Source: Paramacrobiotus metropolitanus (lineage: Eukaryota; Tardigrada; Eutardigrada; Parachela; Macrobiotidae). From it: a stretch of DNA of 64,000 bases. The notes beneath the pieces are model-generated. The model saw nothing but the letters and a program-made list of their open reading frames with translations, was not told the DNA's origin and did not search any database. Below, in pieces: positions 9,448-20,269 of the stretch (its first letter is position 1; each line of letters opens with the position of its first letter). The stretch is taken from assembly GCF_019649055.1 (NCBI RefSeq), contig NW_026570263.1, positions 310,001 to 374,000 on the forward strand, written 5' to 3'. The position numbers and the translations under genes are program-made.

Positions 9448-9704
9448 CTTTACCAGATTGTTGATACGGTACCGATGACAACAATGAAAAGGCTTCTTAA
9501 TGTAGAAAAATTTAGAAACCAAAAGGCAAAAACTTTTGCAGCTAACTGTGAACAGTTGAACACGTGGCAATCGCTTATATAAGCTTGAGTAAAAGTGACT
9601 CAGGCGCCGGTGCAAACCCGGAATCTGTCTGCAATCCATTCACACACGCAAAACATCCATTCATACCGGCGCGGCAGCCAACCATTGTGACATCATTATA
9701 TACA

Positions 9705-10262
9705 GATTCTGCTTTGAAGAATCTTTCTCATGAAACGCCCTTGCTTGATCGAACCTTCCGCGCCGCTGTAGAGCGTATATCAAACGTGAGGATGGATCAT
9801 CCAACCTGATTGCAGGTATCCTTACCTGTTCGATCGGTTGGTTTAGGGATACGACGCACTGAGGAGCTAGCTCCCTCCGCCTACTTGGCATCGGCTTCCT
9901 CATTTCGTCGGCTTAATTCTAAACTGTGCCCGGCACTATCACCGATATAACAGTCTCAACACTGGCTTGGAAATTGCGTACCGGCATGAACGATGTGCCG
10001 GCAGAACACCTTCACGGCATCCAACAGGCCTGGGATACTCCCGCGACCTTGCGTGCCCTTTCCGACCTTTCAGCTTTCCGTGTCTCTGCCACAAAAGTTA
10101 CTCACTTGAAGGCAGTGTCGACTCCAGAATCCGGGTACTGGATCCACGCATTACCTGCTGCATGCCCAGGTAGTCTGTTGGAGAATATCGATTTCCAGGC
10201 CAGCGTTGCTCTACGATTAGGCGCTCCAGTCGTCACTCCTTACGAAATGTAAATGCGGCGAG
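9705..10262 (+). pseudogene. REL copy B: decayed fragment of the RT-endonuclease family
   Basis: Three reading frames together give a contiguous match to the middle of the protein at 47049-47640. LLDRTFRAAVERISNVRMDH (9741-9800) is followed by a TGA where the family has Trp, then by VGLGIRRTEELAPSAYLAS, and after a frame change by STPESGYWIHALPA and ASVALRLGAPV (up to 10252). The last part corresponds to SRTEAGIWLDALPS and GPRLGAK in the longer copy. It is a dead fragment, more diverged from copy D than copy A is, and on the opposite strand to copy A, which lies 460 bp away. Confidence 0.7.
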
Positions 10263-10985
10263 TGGGTGGACGAATTCGAAAGACATGGAATCCGGTGCAA
10301 ACGATCAGCCGGACGCCTGTCTAGAAGACAACGTTGACAGTTTTCCAAAAGATGAGGATTTTGCATGTTGACGAATGGTAGAAGGGAAGTGAACGAGTCG
10401 CTGTATACCAAACATTTGTAGGAATCTCGTACGAAAAGGCGATAAAAGCGGCTTTAACGCATGCAAAAATAGTAGACTGATGATCTGCCGGCATGGCGCG
10501 AAATTTGCGGTATGGCCGTTGCGGGTATCCGCTGCTCCCATGCATATCCTGCCGTTCGCCCGCAGACGGCCAGTCAACGCTGTCCTTCCGTCTCTGGAAT
10601 TCTCAAGTTCACACTACAATTTAACTTCAAATTCAAGTCTAAGACCAGGACTTGGGTTTGTGCTTAAACTTCAAAAAATTTCGCCAATTTCCTTAATCGT
10701 TATCTTATCTGAACCGTGTTACGCACACCGGCAACAAAAGACAGTTATTACAGTATGTTTGGGCTTATATGGACGCATGAGATAAGATAAGACAAACAGC
10801 AATATATTGTTACAGCACATACAAAACTGTACGTCCGTTTCACAATGCTCGATTGTCAGCGTATTATCAGCATGCGCAAATTTTGTTTCTAATAACAGCT
10901 TATTGCATTGCTTTAAAGCAGAATATTGCTTTTTTCCTCTGCCATACAAATAATCCCTTAGCGCTGTCTTAATTCAAATCAGAAA
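10263..10985 (+). promoter_or_regulatory. Duplicated upstream region of V-2
   Basis: From about 10390 the sequence aligns with 4340-4974 before V-1 and, in part, with 340-515: GCGATAAAAGCGG, TAGACTGATGA, GCGAAATT, then the CACACCGGCA and GTACGTCCGTTTCACAATGC stretches and the tandem GATA motif at 10778-10792. CCTCTGCCATACAAATAATC sits where V-1 has its TATA-like sequence. No gene is seen. Confidence 0.6.
10778..10792 (+). promoter_or_regulatory. Tandem GATA-factor motif upstream of V-2
   Basis: TGAGATAAGATAAGA again, about 200 bp before the V-2 start codon, preceded by GGGCTTATATGGACGCA as in the other V genes. Confidence 0.6.
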
Positions 10986-13532
10986 ATGCGCAAGAGCCTT
11001 CTCTTACTATCCGCCGTCGTCAGCGTGGCGTTGGCCCCGCCACCAGCGTCAACCCGTCGCGAGGCGACATTCATAGCACTGTCCACCATCCGAAACATTA
11101 TCTACGACGAAGCCTCAAGTGGTCTGGCCAATCCCGACCTCCTTCCACTGCCAGTAGATGACACAGACGAGGACGCTCCTCAGCTCTTCGGCCGCCGCGT
11201 CCCCGCCGCGCATTTACACGCGCTGCAGCACATCATGGACGCCAGCGTCTTCATCGACGGTGTGGCCAGCGGCCGCCGCAACAGCGTCGTCTGGCACGCC
11301 GACACCGAGACGCCGTCGCCCGTCGCCGAGCGGGTTCTCGATGAGTGGACCCGCGCCGTCATCCAGACCATCAACGCGCAGCAATTCCACGAGGCCCGTA
11401 CGCTGATTGGTCAGGCGCTGCACATGATCCAGGACCGTTCCAACCAATCCGTAAATGCCGCCGTGACCTTTTTGAACAGCATCCGCAACGCGACCATCGA
11501 CCTGTTTCCGCATGTGTTGGGCATTCGAGGGAATACACCCGGCCACGAATTGATTGTCGTTGTGGACACAACGTACTCGGAGGCCGGGAGGCAGCGCCTT
11601 TCAATGCTACTCGACCTCGTGACAAACTCAAACAAGACGCTATCCAAAAGCGCAAAGGGTTTTGTTGTGTACACCTTTGACCGCCTTAATGCCGTCCCCA
11701 AGGCTCATCCCTACCAGACTACGGTGGACGGTTTTAAGGACCTGCTAGTAAAGCTGCACACAGCGTGCTTTGACCATCGGGACATCTGCACCGACATCGA
11801 CACCGATCAGGAGGACAATGGACGCCACGCCCTGGAGGCGGTTAGTCTGGCGGCACGCAATGCCGACAGCCGCAGCACCATTATCCTCCTGACCGATGCC
11901 TCGCCGGTAGTTACTAATCGCGCCGCCGCACCCCGCGTGGTGTCCGCGATCCTGGAAAGTAAACAGCAGCGACTGGTAGTCATCGGGGTCACTATTGCTC
12001 GCAGGCAAGCGGACTACGCGCGCACTGTCGAACGAACTGGAGGGAGCTTTATCAGTCAACCATTATACCGGCTAACAGGGAGCGCGGAGCAGGTGTTCGA
12101 TTTCGCTGTCCGGGATGACCTCGCCTTGGCCGCAGTGGTCGACGCTTCGCGCGATGCGGAAAAGGAGATTGTGGTGCCGTTGTACGACAACGAGCAACCC
12201 GCGGGGATCTGGATTGGCAATGCGGTTGTCAGCATTTGCGAGAAGGGCGAGGAGGGCGAGTACTGTTCGGTGCACGACGCCGGGACCTGGGTGACCGTCG
12301 GTCCAGCGAACCAGACAGAGTGGCGCTTCACCGTTAAAAAAATTCCTCGGGACACGTGGTCGGTACGCGCGTATATTTCGACAGAGAACTTTGCGCAACT
12401 AGGCTTATACCGTCTGGACCCATTTTCCCGCGACCGTGCAGAAGATCAACGCGTCGAGAACGATCCCCTTGTCGGCGTCAGTTACAAAGTCATGACTTTG
12501 GGATCGACCAACGCCACCCTTTCGCTGGTAACCGCCACCACAGAGATGGTTCTTACCGGATCTTCCGAGTTCAACGCTATCCAGGCGCAGGCGAACCTCA
12601 CGATGGCGGCGGAGCCCTTCCGAATAAAGGTCACCGAGACAGTGAACGGTACCGCGTACCACCGCTTCACCGATATTTTCCGGCCGTCGCGCTGCAACGC
12701 CAGCATCAGCTTCTCGCGCCCGGTGGAAGTTCAAGTTCCCGGGGGAAACACGCTGGTCCGACTGCAGCTCGCGGGTGACGCCACCGGGAGGGCATCGGCT
12801 GTGGACAACCTCGGGTTTACCAGCCGGCCAGAGCATGATGATCTGAGCCTAGCGGTGTCCTACGACCACGGTACAAATCTTTTCAGCAGCATCACGGTCC
12901 CGCTAGGCGTCAACTCTAGCGTCAACTACATGGTCTTCGGAATGGGCAACGACCGGCTGTATCAGGACGCCCTCCCCGGGAACTATTTGGTGCGCCCGAT
13001 GGTTCTCATCCCGGGCATCCCGCCCACTCCGCCGCAGTGCACCGCGAACGCCACATCGTATAACAACTGCCCGAAGGGTCCCCAGTGTGTCAATACCACC
13101 TGGGACGCTGTTCTGGAATTTACCGATGATTACGGCGGCTTCTTGGATACCTCCACTGATCTGGAGACAGAGCAACAATGCAGCCCTTATAACCCATCCA
13201 CCGGGACCAGCACGACCACCTATCTGATGGACGTCAACGGGACGGCGGTGTTCCGCGTGCTGCTAAACAACTACACCTGTTGCCACGCCTTCCGCTTCTA
13301 CTTGGCCGAAGACATTGAGGTGCAAGGGGCCTGCGAGTTCGGCTGGGTCCATCCCACCACGACGACGCCGGAAGGGACGAACACCACGGCGATCGGGGCA
13401 ACTGCGACGCCAGTGCCGGTTGAAGAAGGACTTTTTTCCGGCGCGGAGATCGCCGGGATCGTCATCGGGTGGGCGTGTGTGGCTCCCGTTGTAGGGATCG
13501 TCATATTTCTTATGAAGCGTCGGCGTTCTTAG
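10986..13532 (+). CDS. V-2: VWA7/hemicentin-type vWA membrane protein
   Basis: Single-exon gene of 848 codons, closely similar to V-1 through its whole length. It has a signal peptide (RKSLLLLSAVVSVALA), the helical N-terminal region with LIGQALHMIQDRSNQS, a vWA domain with LIVVVDTTYS and LLTDASPVV, the same chain of extracellular domains, CTANATSYNNCPKGPQC, and a transmembrane segment before the tail KRRRS. It differs from V-1 in the membrane helix, where a charged or polar run (IGWACVAPVV) replaces the more regular Ala/Val/Leu helix, and in the His of the SNHS motif, which is Gln here. Duplicated flanks on both sides show that V-1 and V-2 arose by tandem segmental duplication. The metal-binding motif is as degenerate as in V-1. 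Confidence 0.85.
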   Translation: MRKSLLLLSAVVSVALAPPPASTRREATFIALSTIRNIIYDEASSGLANPDLLPLPVDDTDEDAPQLFGRRVPAAHLHALQHIMDASVFIDGVASGRRNSVVWHADTETPSPVAERVLDEWTRAVIQTINAQQFHEARTLIGQALHMIQDRSNQSVNAAVTFLNSIRNATIDLFPHVLGIRGNTPGHELIVVVDTTYSEAGRQRLSMLLDLVTNSNKTLSKSAKGFVVYTFDRLNAVPKAHPYQTTVDGFKDLLVKLHTACFDHRDICTDIDTDQEDNGRHALEAVSLAARNADSRSTIILLTDASPVVTNRAAAPRVVSAILESKQQRLVVIGVTIARRQADYARTVERTGGSFISQPLYRLTGSAEQVFDFAVRDDLALAAVVDASRDAEKEIVVPLYDNEQPAGIWIGNAVVSICEKGEEGEYCSVHDAGTWVTVGPANQTEWRFTVKKIPRDTWSVRAYISTENFAQLGLYRLDPFSRDRAEDQRVENDPLVGVSYKVMTLGSTNATLSLVTATTEMVLTGSSEFNAIQAQANLTMAAEPFRIKVTETVNGTAYHRFTDIFRPSRCNASISFSRPVEVQVPGGNTLVRLQLAGDATGRASAVDNLGFTSRPEHDDLSLAVSYDHGTNLFSSITVPLGVNSSVNYMVFGMGNDRLYQDALPGNYLVRPMVLIPGIPPTPPQCTANATSYNNCPKGPQCVNTTWDAVLEFTDDYGGFLDTSTDLETEQQCSPYNPSTGTSTTTYLMDVNGTAVFRVLLNNYTCCHAFRFYLAEDIEVQGACEFGWVHPTTTTPEGTNTTAIGATATPVPVEEGLFSGAEIAGIVIGWACVAPVVGIVIFLMKRRRS

Positions 13533-14918
13533 AAAATTCTAGTAGATGCACAATATTTAATGATAACAATCTAGCCCTACACTGTGTCACTGCGGGAGGT
13601 CATCAGTGATAAATCATAACAGCCTTCAGTTCCAGTTGGCTGTCTAATCACAGGATTAAGTATCTGTAAAATCTTAGAAACTTACTAGAAACTCGATTTG
13701 GTCAACGCGGTATGGTCGAACATAGCGCATTTCTGCCAGCATCGCACTGTTTCATATAACATCTACGGTTTATTAAGCATCAGGGACATACGGTCGAATC
13801 AGCATATGTACAATGAAAAACTAACTAGAGCGTTATTAAACAGTAGAATGTGTGACGTTGAAAATACCTCGTATGTTTGTAGAGTTAAGCACGTAAGTTA
13901 TTGTATGCTGATGACAAATGTAGGGCGTTGTGAACGCGTGTGGAATGTTTCGCATTCTTATTACGGAAACGAGATAACACGATTTCCAGAATTCTGTTGC
14001 CGCTGCATACCTTTAACACTAAAACATCTTTCTTAAAGCTTTCTTAACTCGGATGGCTTATTCAGGGCTTTTTAGCAGACGACTGTTAGGTTGGAAAAGG
14101 ATGAAAGGTCACGAATCGCTGTGATTACGATTCCCAGAAGAGAATCGGATCACCACAGGTGTAACCAGCCACACAACCTCATGCGAGCTATTTTAAGATA
14201 CTGCCTGGCGTAAAGATCATTAGCCACAAAAAAAGAATTGCGAAGTTAGTTCTATATTTGGTCATAAGTCGATAAGATCTGAATTGTCAGATTTCTCTGT
14301 ATGTCTTGTTACGTCGTTTTAATGTTGTTATTGAGTGATCTAAGGCTTTGAAAATTTCTAGAAGTTCCTTAATGTGGATGGTTATCCGAATGTGGCTATA
14401 AGCGCCAAGACTGCAAACGCTAGAGGGTCCACTCTGGTTTAGTCAAATTGGAAGTCATCTAGCAGTCACTTGAATTGTGTTTCGTAAAAAAAGTCACAAA
14501 ATTCCACGTCGGGATTTCTACGTTAGACTTTGCTATGTATAGTGCCTGGGGCAGCACGTAACGTTAGTGAAGTTTATAACGTAACACTATTTTAATTAGA
14601 ACGTCCCGCACGAACGAAAGAAGAACCAAAAACGAAAAATCAGGTTTATAAAACAGAATGGACAGCCACGATAAATGTGTGCAGTCACGCTGCGCTCATC
14701 CAGGTAAGCTGATCTGAGCAGATAGCCACAACATGGTAGACCGCTTGGACAACATTCATCCGCTGTAATAAAGAACATATGCAGGAGCATTGACAATGTA
14801 TTTATAAGAAAGCTAATTGTTTCGTGTTGTTTTCTATGCATTGCAGCATTATCAACTATTTAAAGGGCATTTTCCGAGTTAGGAAACAAGCGGAGCTCAT
14901 AAGTACAACTGGATATCT
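13533..14918. other. V-2 3' flank and intergenic DNA
   Basis: To about 13875 the sequence is the duplicate of the V-1 3' flank. From there to 14918 I see no gene, no long repeat and no clear structure. Confidence 0.55.
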
Positions 14919-16393
14919 TCACAAACGCGACAGCAACGTCAGAGCGGTAGCTACCACGATTCCCCAACTGGTGTGCAACAGTCGTTGCACTCCGCTGCTG
15001 TGGCCGCAGGGCGCGCTGGGCGGCATTTGGCTGGTCGTCCAGGATCGCTGATTGTTGGCCGGGCCGCACTTGAAGCCGGTCACCAGGTTGACAGGGACGT
15101 CCTTGCACGCGAAGCGGAGAAAGGGTTCCATCGTGGGACAGCCGCACATTCCGTCCGTCGGGCAAAAGGGGTTGTAGTCCACGTACAGAGTGCTGGAAGC
15201 GTCGTAGTTTAGCGAGTCGATGACACACGGCAGTAAGGATTCCAAGCGGTTGAAATAGAGCCCCACCGAACCGATCGGTCTAGAGAAGGTGTAGTTTTGG
15301 GAGCAGCTGATGGACTGCAGACCCGGCTTTTGAGATCCAAGTTGCAGTGACTACGAAAGCGCATTTAATGAGAACATATGACATTGCATGAGTTGGCCGC
15401 AGCTATTCGTTGTGCATACCAATGATTTCGAAGAGAACGGCTGGAAAACGGCCCAGTCGATGCTTTCGATGCTGTTCCCGGACAAATCGACGCTCATTAT
15501 CGGATCAGAACTTTGACTGCCTCTAAATGCATCTGTGTCGATGGCGAAAATATCGCAGCCAGACAAGTCCAGTTTCGTCAACTGATCGAATCCGCCGAGG
15601 AAGGTGTCTTCCAGGAAGCCCAGTTTGCTGTTGTAGATTCGCAGTTCGGTAATATGGCCTTTGACGTTGTCTAGGAAGCGCTTAATGGCGATGCGTGTGT
15701 CGTACTCATTGGTGAATCCATACAGCGTGATCTTCCGCAGTGCGGTAAGGTCGGCCGGCAGCGGCGGCGCATCGGAGCGGAGAATGTTGCCGTTGCCCGC
15801 CGCGATTTTGATCTCCAGGACATTTTTGCGGATCTTCGTGACGTCAAAGTTGACGGGGATGTCCATGCCGGCGGGACAGGAGAGAGTGATGTTGCCCGGC
15901 GATATTAAATACTTGCAGCCGGGGCTCGGCACGTCTACATTAGACCGTCGCCTTTTAGCACTTACAATTAAGTGCATTGGTGATAAAATTAATAAGTACA
16001 CAGATTAATATAGTGCGCTGTTATTCAGGTGCGCACCTAGCCTTTTTTCCTTACAACAGTTTTGAAGGGGTTGTTACTCAGAAGTTGTCACTCAGAAGTT
16101 TAGTCAAACTGACTGTTTTTTACTGAGTATTCAAGCAACTGTTATTGCAGTGTTACGGCAGCAAATTTACTCTGCATTAAAGAAAACTACCAAAACTATC
16201 TAATTCGATTAATTCATTCTTATTTTCTTCGCGTGGCTCGAATGACCTTTGCTAAGCAATTACGGAAAGCCAGGCCGCATACTTGTAAAGCGATACATGG
16301 GTAGTTTTGCTTACCGTTTTCTTGAGACCGCACCATCCCGAGGATTATAAGCCATGCCAATCCGAAAAATAGGAAAACATGCAGGTGTTGCAT
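14919..16393 (-). CDS. LRR-2: secreted/membrane-anchored LRR-family protein, intact
   Basis: Three exons: 16393-16315 (signal peptide, MQHLHVFLFFGLAWLIILGM), 15934-15420 and 15350-14919. Donors are GTAAGC and GTATGC and acceptors are GTAG. The phases 1 and 0 join to an uninterrupted frame of about 341 codons. The middle exon begins with a short Cys-bearing N-cap (CKYLISPGN, LSCPAGMDIPVNFD), followed by four or five degenerate LRRs (LRIYNSKLGFLEDTFLGGF, LTKLDLSGCDI, MSVDLSGNSIESIDWAVFQP). The third exon has a C-cap with paired cysteines (NPFCPTDGMCGCP) and ends in a hydrophobic stretch (GIVVATALTLL), either a transmembrane helix or a GPI signal. Likely extracellular recognition or binding; the ligand is unknown. 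This is one of the best family references in the window. Confidence 0.8.
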
Positions 16394-18117
16394 TCTTAGC
16401 AAGTACTGTATTCTAAGGACCGTCGGCAATATCCTTTTAAGTTCTGTATATAAAAAATGTTTTTACGTCTTACGCGCTTTGACAACCACAGATCCAAGTA
16501 CGGAACGGCGGGAATTATTTTCCGGGGTTAGCCTGATGGAAACTATTCCTTTTACAGCCGGTTTTATAGGAGAGACATGCCAGTGATATGAAATATTTTA
16601 GCCGCTACAACAGTCGCCGATTATCTGTGTAATGTTTAGGTAGTTGCGTTATCGTTAACAAGTCTATAAAATGGTGAGCAAAACACCGGATAAAATTTTG
16701 TCTGGTCATAATCGGAGGCAAAATGTGCTCGGTCAGTATTACATCAGCTAAACTAGTTTGAAATATGTCCACGGAAGTTCGAAGAAGGCAGAAAGTGTGG
16801 CTCACCTGGCAGAAAATGAGAAGCAACGGAAATACTCTCCACTGGAAAGTAGACACCTTTTCTATCCCTTAGTTGTTGCAACGTTCGGTGTCTTCGGCTC
16901 AGCTTTAAGTGAATTTGTACATTTTATGGGCCGTAAAACTCGTAAATTAACTGGAGAAGCGCGTTCTACTGCTTTTATGAAGCAACGTTTTAGTTTGGCT
17001 GTCATTAAGGAAATTCTACTGCTGTGTTAAGTAGGTTGCCTTTTAACCCGCGGGCGAATAGAAATTTTGGTTGTTTTTTTAATGTTTAAATTTTAACTGT
17101 AAAGTAGTGTGCCCGCGCTTGCACTTTTTGTTGTTATGGCGGCTATTGCCCAATAAACAACCGTTTGAAATATCTGTTTTGATGGCACAGTTTGTGTCCT
17201 TTCTAGTTTTGAGATGTGCGAGCTCAATAATGTTAAAAACGAATTTCCACAAAAAACCGGTGTACATGCTTTAGTTGGTTTATTTTATGAGTTTCATGTG
17301 TCCTACAATCAGGAATATCCTGCACGAGGTATGAACTGACATGAAAGAAAGGCCTTCACGTACGCAAAAGCCTTGCGAAAAAGACTACCAAAAGTTCAGC
17401 AGAGACTTAATAACGACATCTTAAATATGATGATCAATACGCATTGCACAAAGTAATGAACGAGTATCAGTTAACAAAAATTCTTAACTTCATTTCTGCT
17501 CGGCTAACTAAAAGGCGAAATAAGTATTTGGTGAAGGCTCCCGGTACCACTATATTACCACCGATGGCTCCTAAACGAGATGTACCACTTTTTTACCACC
17601 TTTGGCTCCTAACACCACCTTTCAATACCAGTTCTGACGCCACACTGTACCGGCATAAAATATTTCTAGATTTGATTAAAATATATAAGTACAACAATTT
17701 GCTATTAAATCATATAAATTCGAAGGCTAAAAAAAGGAAAGGCAAACCTGTGTCAAAAAAAAGCGCATTAACACCAGAAGATTTCTGAGGTATGCCGGCG
17801 AGCATCGTTCGCTGCGTCTGCCATGTTTGATAAGCTGTTAACACGCTACCAAAAACTTTTTTGATTTGGATCTACAGCTGCAGCTTCGAATCAGCGCAGC
17901 GCAGACGTAGCGTAGACGCAAGTGTGGTAAAATGTAGCAGCCTTCAACAACATAACAGAACTGGTATACTGCTACCGGCATGCAGGTCACAGCACAGCAA
18001 AGCCCATGACAACAGCTGCAACGCTGCCGGCGCCATGTCTGAGACTTTCTTGTGAGCCGAAGAAGTATGACTTGGAGTGGCCTTGCGTTTAACTTGGACT
18101 GCCAGCATTAACTGCAC
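16394..18117. other. Intergenic DNA with one dispersed repeat
   Basis: Contains repeat R copy 1 (about 16930-17160). Short open frames such as 17444-17788 have no recognisable domain, biased composition or splice sites, and I do not support them as genes. Confidence 0.55.
16930..17160 (+). repeat. Dispersed repeat R, copy 1
   Basis: About 230 bp. Landmarks are GGAGAAGCGCGTTCTACTGC, AAGCAACGTTTTAGTTTGGC, GTTGCCTTTTAACCCG, and GTAGTGTGCCCGCGCTTGCA. The same order occurs at 18445-18665 and, inverted, at 40855-41000. It has no ORF and no evident terminal repeats; it is probably a non-autonomous element. Confidence 0.65.
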
Positions 18118-18400
18118 ATAACTGCGTCGCATGTGGAAAAGCTGTAGAAATAAACGGCCATCATGCACTCTCCTGCAATAAATCAACAAAAAGACATCGG
18201 GCGCGAAACAGAGAAATGAACAGTGTATCATAAAAAGCAGCTGCGAAAGTGAAGGCTTTCCGTGTCAGTTGGAACATGTGGATTTTATCAAGCGACGGGA
18301 CAAGATCCAATGGTATGCCACTGATCCCTGTCCGGTAAGAAATGCCGGTAGTGTGGGATGCGACAAGTTGGTGCACTGTAGCCGATTCTCATGTTCACGG
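18118..18400 (+). pseudogene. REL copy C: diverged endonuclease-domain fragment
   Basis: In one frame with two stops, the stretch reads CVACGKAVEINGHHALSC (the zinc-binding segment), RHRARNREMNSV, then SSDGTRSNGMPLIPV and, after the second stop, PVVWDATSWCTVADS. These match the order CxxC, GxHxLSC, RHxxxN, RPDG, VWDxTxVDT of the C-terminal restriction-like endonuclease in this retroelement group. The WDAT and IPV variants differ from the WDVT and FAW of copies A and D, so it derives from another subfamily. No reverse transcriptase remains. It is a dead relic. Confidence 0.6.
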
Positions 18401-19094
18401 GAGTCAGATTTTTTGGTTTTGCTGGTTTCGTTTTCCTTTTTCGGCCGAAAAATGAACTGTCTGCAGAAGCGCGTTTTACGTACTGCTTTTCTTAAACAAC
18501 GCCTTAGTGTGGCTGCTACTAAGGTAAACGTTGCGGTTGTACTAAGTACGTTACCTTTTAACTCACGGGTATATGGAGATTTCGGTTGTTTTTTAACCGT
18601 TTTGAACTTTAACAGTGACGCAGTGTGCCTGTGCTCGCACTTCTTGTTACCTTGATGGCTACTGTTTGTTAACTTTGATTCTGACATTTAAGTTGCGTGA
18701 AATTCCATCACAGCTTCACAAACAATCACTTAATAAGCATCAGCATATTAAGCATAACGGAGGCGGTATAATCGCAGAAAAATGATGTAAATTTATTCCC
18801 CTCCTCTCATTTGGAACTCCTTAAAAATCTGTTTATCTGTACGGTTGTCCCAAAAGTGGAATATTTGTCAGCTAATTCAGGAGTTGTGGGGTTTGCAGAC
18901 GGGAGTTGGCTTTGCATTACACTGGTTGGCCTTAATAATACATCAATTAACTTCAAACATTATTTTCCAGCAGCCAAATAGTGGTACGAACCCAAAGGTT
19001 ACTGTTCGAATGACAACAAAGAAAATGGTGGAGTCTGACGAAAGGAACGATCACTGTATAAATTGATGGTGTGTCCTTCTTTGCCTACAGCGTT
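18401..19094. other. Intergenic DNA with one dispersed repeat
   Basis: Contains repeat R copy 2 (about 18445-18665). Nothing else is recognised between it and the LRR-3 relic. Confidence 0.55.
18445..18665 (+). repeat. Dispersed repeat R, copy 2
   Basis: Matches copy 1: GCAGAAGCGCGTTTTACGTA, ACAACGCCTTAGTGTGGC, TTACCTTTTAACTCACGGG, GGTTGTTTTTTAA and CAGTGTGCCTGTGCTCGCA. The divergence between copies is visible by eye, so they are old. Confidence 0.65.
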
Positions 19095-20128
19095 TCATCT
19101 GACAACAATTTGAAAACTTTTCGTGCCGAAAACAGCAAAATCACAAGTACGACGATCTGGCCAACTTGTTCGCAGCAATCCGGGAGCTGCTCTGCGGCAA
19201 GGTGCGCTGGGCGGCAGTTTGGGAGGGGCCCATGAGACCTGATAGGGTGGAGTGCCGCACTTGAAGCTGGATACCGGGTTGACGGCGAAGTCCTGGCAGG
19301 CGAAGTGGAGAAACGGTTGCATCGCGGGGCAGCCGCACATGGCGTCCGTCGGGCAGAAGGGGTTGTTGTCCACGTTTAGAGAGCTAGAAGCGTCAAAGTG
19401 CCGTAGCGAAAACGTGACACACGGCGGAATGGATTCCAAAAGGTTGGACCCCAGCGACACCGCACCGATCGGTCTAGTTAAGTTGTACTCTTGGGAGCAG
19501 TTGATGAATTTCAGACCCGGCGTTTGCGCCGAAAGGTCCAGCGACTACCAGAGAAGCCTTTATGAGAACATGTACCCGCTTAGCGAAACTCTACGGTGCT
19601 CATACCAATGATTTTTGGGTGAACGGCAGGAAATCCACCCAGTTGATGAATTCAATGCGGTTTCCAGACAAGTCGACACTCATTGTCAGCTCAGAGCTCC
19701 AACTGCCGGCGAACGGCCCCGCCTCGAAGGTGGAAATATCGCAGCCAGATAAGTCCAGTTTCGTCAGCCGAACGAATCCCCAGAGGAAGCCGTATTCCAG
19801 GAAGCCCACTTTGCTGTGGACGACGCGCAATCAATTCAGTGAGGTGTCGCATGACGTTGTCGATCGAGGAAGCGCCTAAAGGCGATGCGCGAGTCGTATT
19901 CATTGGTGAATCGGGACAACGAGATCTTCCGCAGTGCGGTGAGGTCGGTTGGCAGCGGTGGCGCATCGGAGCGGAGAATGTTGTCGCTTCCCGCCGCGAT
20001 GACGATCTCCTGAACGTCTTTGCGGATTTTCATGACGTCAAAGTTGTCGGGGATGTCCATGCCGGCGGGACAGGAGAGAGTGATGTTGCCCGGCGAGATT
20101 AAGTATGCGCAGCCGGGATTCGGCGCAT
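19095..20128 (-). pseudogene. LRR-3: LRR-family pseudogene with two 4-bp duplications
   Basis: The LRR exon spans 20128-19606 (523 bp) and the cap exon starts at 19544. Removing two tandem 4-bp duplications, TCGATCGA at 19860-19867 and CAATCAAT at 19828-19835, gives exactly the 515 bp of the intact LRR-2 exon and restores RFLDN followed by LTEL-RVVHSKVGFLE. The cap exon keeps NPFCPTDAMCGCP, but its hydrophobic tail (IVVLVILLF) lies in another frame, a third lesion. The place where the signal exon should be (about 20240-20290) is degenerate and holds a stop. It is a pseudogene close in sequence to LRR-2 and LRR-8. Confidence 0.8.
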
Positions 20129-20269
20129 CTACATTAGACCATCGCCTGTTATCATTTAGTTGCCGTTGTCCTTATTGTTGTAACTGTGCTCATATGACCT
20201 TTGCTAAGATCTTTGCCGCGTCACGAAATTCGGCTATTTTGCCTTACCGCTGTCGCTACATTCCCCTGA

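Noticed and set aside
17444-17788. Plus-strand ORF of 114 codons
   Set aside because: Low-complexity Lys/Asn-rich translation of AT-rich DNA with repeated ACCACC stretches; no signal, domain or paralogue.
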